In this document: positions 62,844 through 64,000 of the stretch, in pieces | How positions within the stretch are numbered: position 1 is the first letter of the stretch | Layout: every line of letters begins with the position of its first letter | Origin: Paludibacteraceae bacterium | GTDB taxonomy: Bacteria; Bacteroidota; Bacteroidia; Bacteroidales; Paludibacteraceae | DNA length: 64,000 nt | Assembly (NCBI GenBank): GCA_017394705.1 | Contig: JAFPXH010000009.1 | Location: forward strand, 162,478-226,477 | Direction: 5' to 3' | Made by a program: the position numbers and the translations under genes | The notes under the pieces: generated by a model | What the model was told of the DNA's origin: nothing | The model's input: the letters and a program-made list of their open reading frames with translations, nothing else | Database searches by the model: none

Positions 62844-62877
62844 AAAAATGCAGAGGCTCGATGCCTCGTGCATTTTT
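62844..62877 (-). terminator. Hairpin between tuf and tRNA-Trp
   Basis: AAAAATGCA + GAGGC (62844-62857) pair with GCCTC + TGCATTTTT (62863-62877). On the minus strand the final T5 directly abuts the tRNA 5' end, so it can act as terminator or processing signal. Confidence 0.75.
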
Positions 62878-62880
62878 CCG

Positions 62881-62940
62881 GGACTCTTGGCTTCGGCGAG
62901 TTGCGAATGCAAGCATTCACTCGCCTAGCGCAAGAGGTCC
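62881..62940 (-). other. Extended hairpin in the tuf 3' region
   Basis: Three nested stems: GGACTCTTG (62881-62889) with CAAGAGGTCC (62931-62940, one bulge), GGCGAGT (62895-62901) with ACTCGCC (62919-62925), and GAATGC (62905-62910) with GCATTC (62913-62918). It begins 17 bases after the tuf stop. Confidence 0.7.
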
Positions 62941-62956
62941 GTAAAGTGATTGATTA

Positions 62957-64000
62957 TTAGTCAATCAGTTTGGTAATCTGACCGGAACCTACGGTACGTC
63001 CACCCTCACGGATAGCGAAACGCAGACCCTCAGAGCAAGCTACCGGGTAGATCAACTTAACGGTGATCTCCAGGTTGTCGCCCGGCATTACCATCTCAGT
63101 TCCTTCCGGCAGAGTGATCTCACCGGTAACGTCCATCGTACGGATGTAGAACTGAGGACGATAGTGGTTGTGGAACGGAGTGTGACGGCCACCTTCCTCT
63201 TTCTTCAAGATATAAACGGAAGCCTTGAACTCGCTGTATGGTTTTACGCAACCCGGGTGGGTCAATACCATACCACGTTTAACCTCGTCTTTGTCGATAC
63301 CGCGGAGCAGCAGACCTACGTTATCACCAGCCTCACCTTGATCCAGCAATTTGCGGAACATCTCAACGCCGGTTACAACGCTTTTCTTACCCTCAGAACC
63401 GAGACCGATCAGCTGAACCTCGTCACCTACTTTGATGACACCAGTCTCGATACGACCCGTTGCAACAGTACCACGACCGGTGATCGAGAATACGTCCTCA
63501 ACCGGCATCAGGAACGGTTTATCAACGGCGCGAACCGGAAGTTGGATCCAGTTGTCGCAAGCGTCCATCAACTCAAGTACTTTCTCCTCCCACTCAGGAA
63601 CACCGTTCAGTGCACCAAGAGCAGAACCGCGGATTACCGGGGTGTTGTCGCCATCGAACTCGTAGAACGAGAGAAGCTCACGCATCTCCATCTCAACGAG
63701 GTCAAGCATCTCAGGATCGTCCACCATATCGCACTTGTTCATGAATACAACCAGGCGCGGTACGTTTACTTGGCGAGCCAACAGGATGTGCTCGCGGGTC
63801 TGAGGCATAGGACCATCAGTTGCAGCAACTACGATGATAGCACCATCCATCTGAGCAGCACCGGTAACCATGTTCTTTACATAGTCGGCGTGTCCCGGAC
63901 AGTCTACGTGAGCGTAGTGACGGTTAGCCGTCTGATACTCAACGTGAGCGGTGTTAATGGTAATACCACGCTCCTTCTCTTCCGGAGCATTGTCAATAGA
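62957..64000 (-). CDS. tuf: Elongation factor Tu (5' end outside window)
   Basis: The frame is open to the right edge, so the N-terminal part with the P-loop is missing. Visible: switch [25 protein letters not shown], the guanine-specificity motif NKCD, then domains 2 and 3 ([64 protein letters not shown] and the end [17 protein letters not shown]). Delivers aminoacyl-tRNA to the ribosome. Upstream neighbour of tRNA-Trp and secE on the same strand. Confidence 0.99.
   Translation of the reverse strand, partial: SIDNAPEEKERGITINTAHVEYQTANRHYAHVDCPGHADYVKNMVTGAAQMDGAIIVVAATDGPMPQTREHILLARQVNVPRLVVFMNKCDMVDDPEMLDLVEMEMRELLSFYEFDGDNTPVIRGSALGALNGVPEWEEKVLELMDACDNWIQLPVRAVDKPFLMPVEDVFSITGRGTVATGRIETGVIKVGDEVQLIGLGSEGKKSVVTGVEMFRKLLDQGEAGDNVGLLLRGIDKDEVKRGMVLTHPGCVKPYSEFKASVYILKKEEGGRHTPFHNHYRPQFYIRTMDVTGEITLPEGTEMVMPGDNLEITVKLIYPVACSEGLRFAIREGGRTVGSGQITKLID

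Overview
The window comes from the chromosome of a member of the Bacteroidales (phylum Bacteroidota). The evidence is a SusC/SusD pair, many promoters of the Bacteroidota type (TTTG or CTTG near -33, a 20-base spacer, TAnnTTTG near -7), near absence of Shine-Dalgarno sequences, Bacteroidota-specific families (DUF3784, DUF4924, GGGtGRT, LptE, RecF with a Bacteroidota-style ATPase), and the gene order tuf, tRNA-Trp, secE, nusG, rplK, rplA, rplJ, rplL, rpoB, rpoC. I cannot name the genus. No rRNA genes, CRISPR array, phage or transposase genes were seen.

Layout. 1-3.1 kb: end of a sigma-54 regulator, a GxxExxY nuclease-like protein, a DUF3784 membrane protein and recF. 3.1-10.2 kb: a glycosidase-like lipohydrolase whose 3' end is broken and joined to a headless alpha/beta hydrolase, a toxin-antitoxin pair, a large rod-like RNA fold, and a 1471-residue exported FG-GAP/fibronectin protein. 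This stretch is bounded by two copies of a 35-base repeat. 10.2-15.1 kb: a lipoprotein, an Fe-S scaffold-like protein with its GGGtGRT partner, and three outer-membrane proteins, two of them paralogues. 15.3-19.7 kb: five consecutive exported proteins of unknown function, probably one operon. 19.7-26.7 kb: housekeeping genes (tyrS, tRNA-Gln, rplY, pth, an S4 protein, DUF4924, nth, recA, an FAD oxidoreductase). 26.8-36.8 kb: a pectin utilisation locus (GH28, pectate lyase, SusD, SusC, an exported accessory protein). 36.8-42.0 kb: topB and a polysaccharide export pair (tyrosine autokinase and Wza-like lipoprotein). 42.0-44.7 kb: a candidate small RNA, a second sigma-54 regulator, lptE, secG and a 44-codon glycine-rich peptide gene. 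44.8-49.9 kb: a very large InlB-repeat surface protein. 49.9-51.2 kb: 1.3 kb of non-coding, hairpin-rich DNA. 51.2-64 kb: rpoC back to tuf, all on the minus strand.

The protein genes are mostly conventional. The unusual material is non-coding and repeat-derived: a 6S-like rod RNA at 5451-5636, a promoter-hairpins-terminator unit at 42076-42240, a possible pseudoknot leader before rplY, inverted repeats centred on the -33 positions of the recA and susC promoters, a family of tandem mini-hairpins whose stems change while the loops and layout persist, and intergenic repeat sequences that have entered reading frames (recF, topB, the FAD oxidoreductase, the glycosidase-like gene). The best candidates for an undescribed protein system are the five-gene exported cassette at 15.3-19.7 kb and the repeat-bounded 6-kb stretch at 4.2-10.2 kb.
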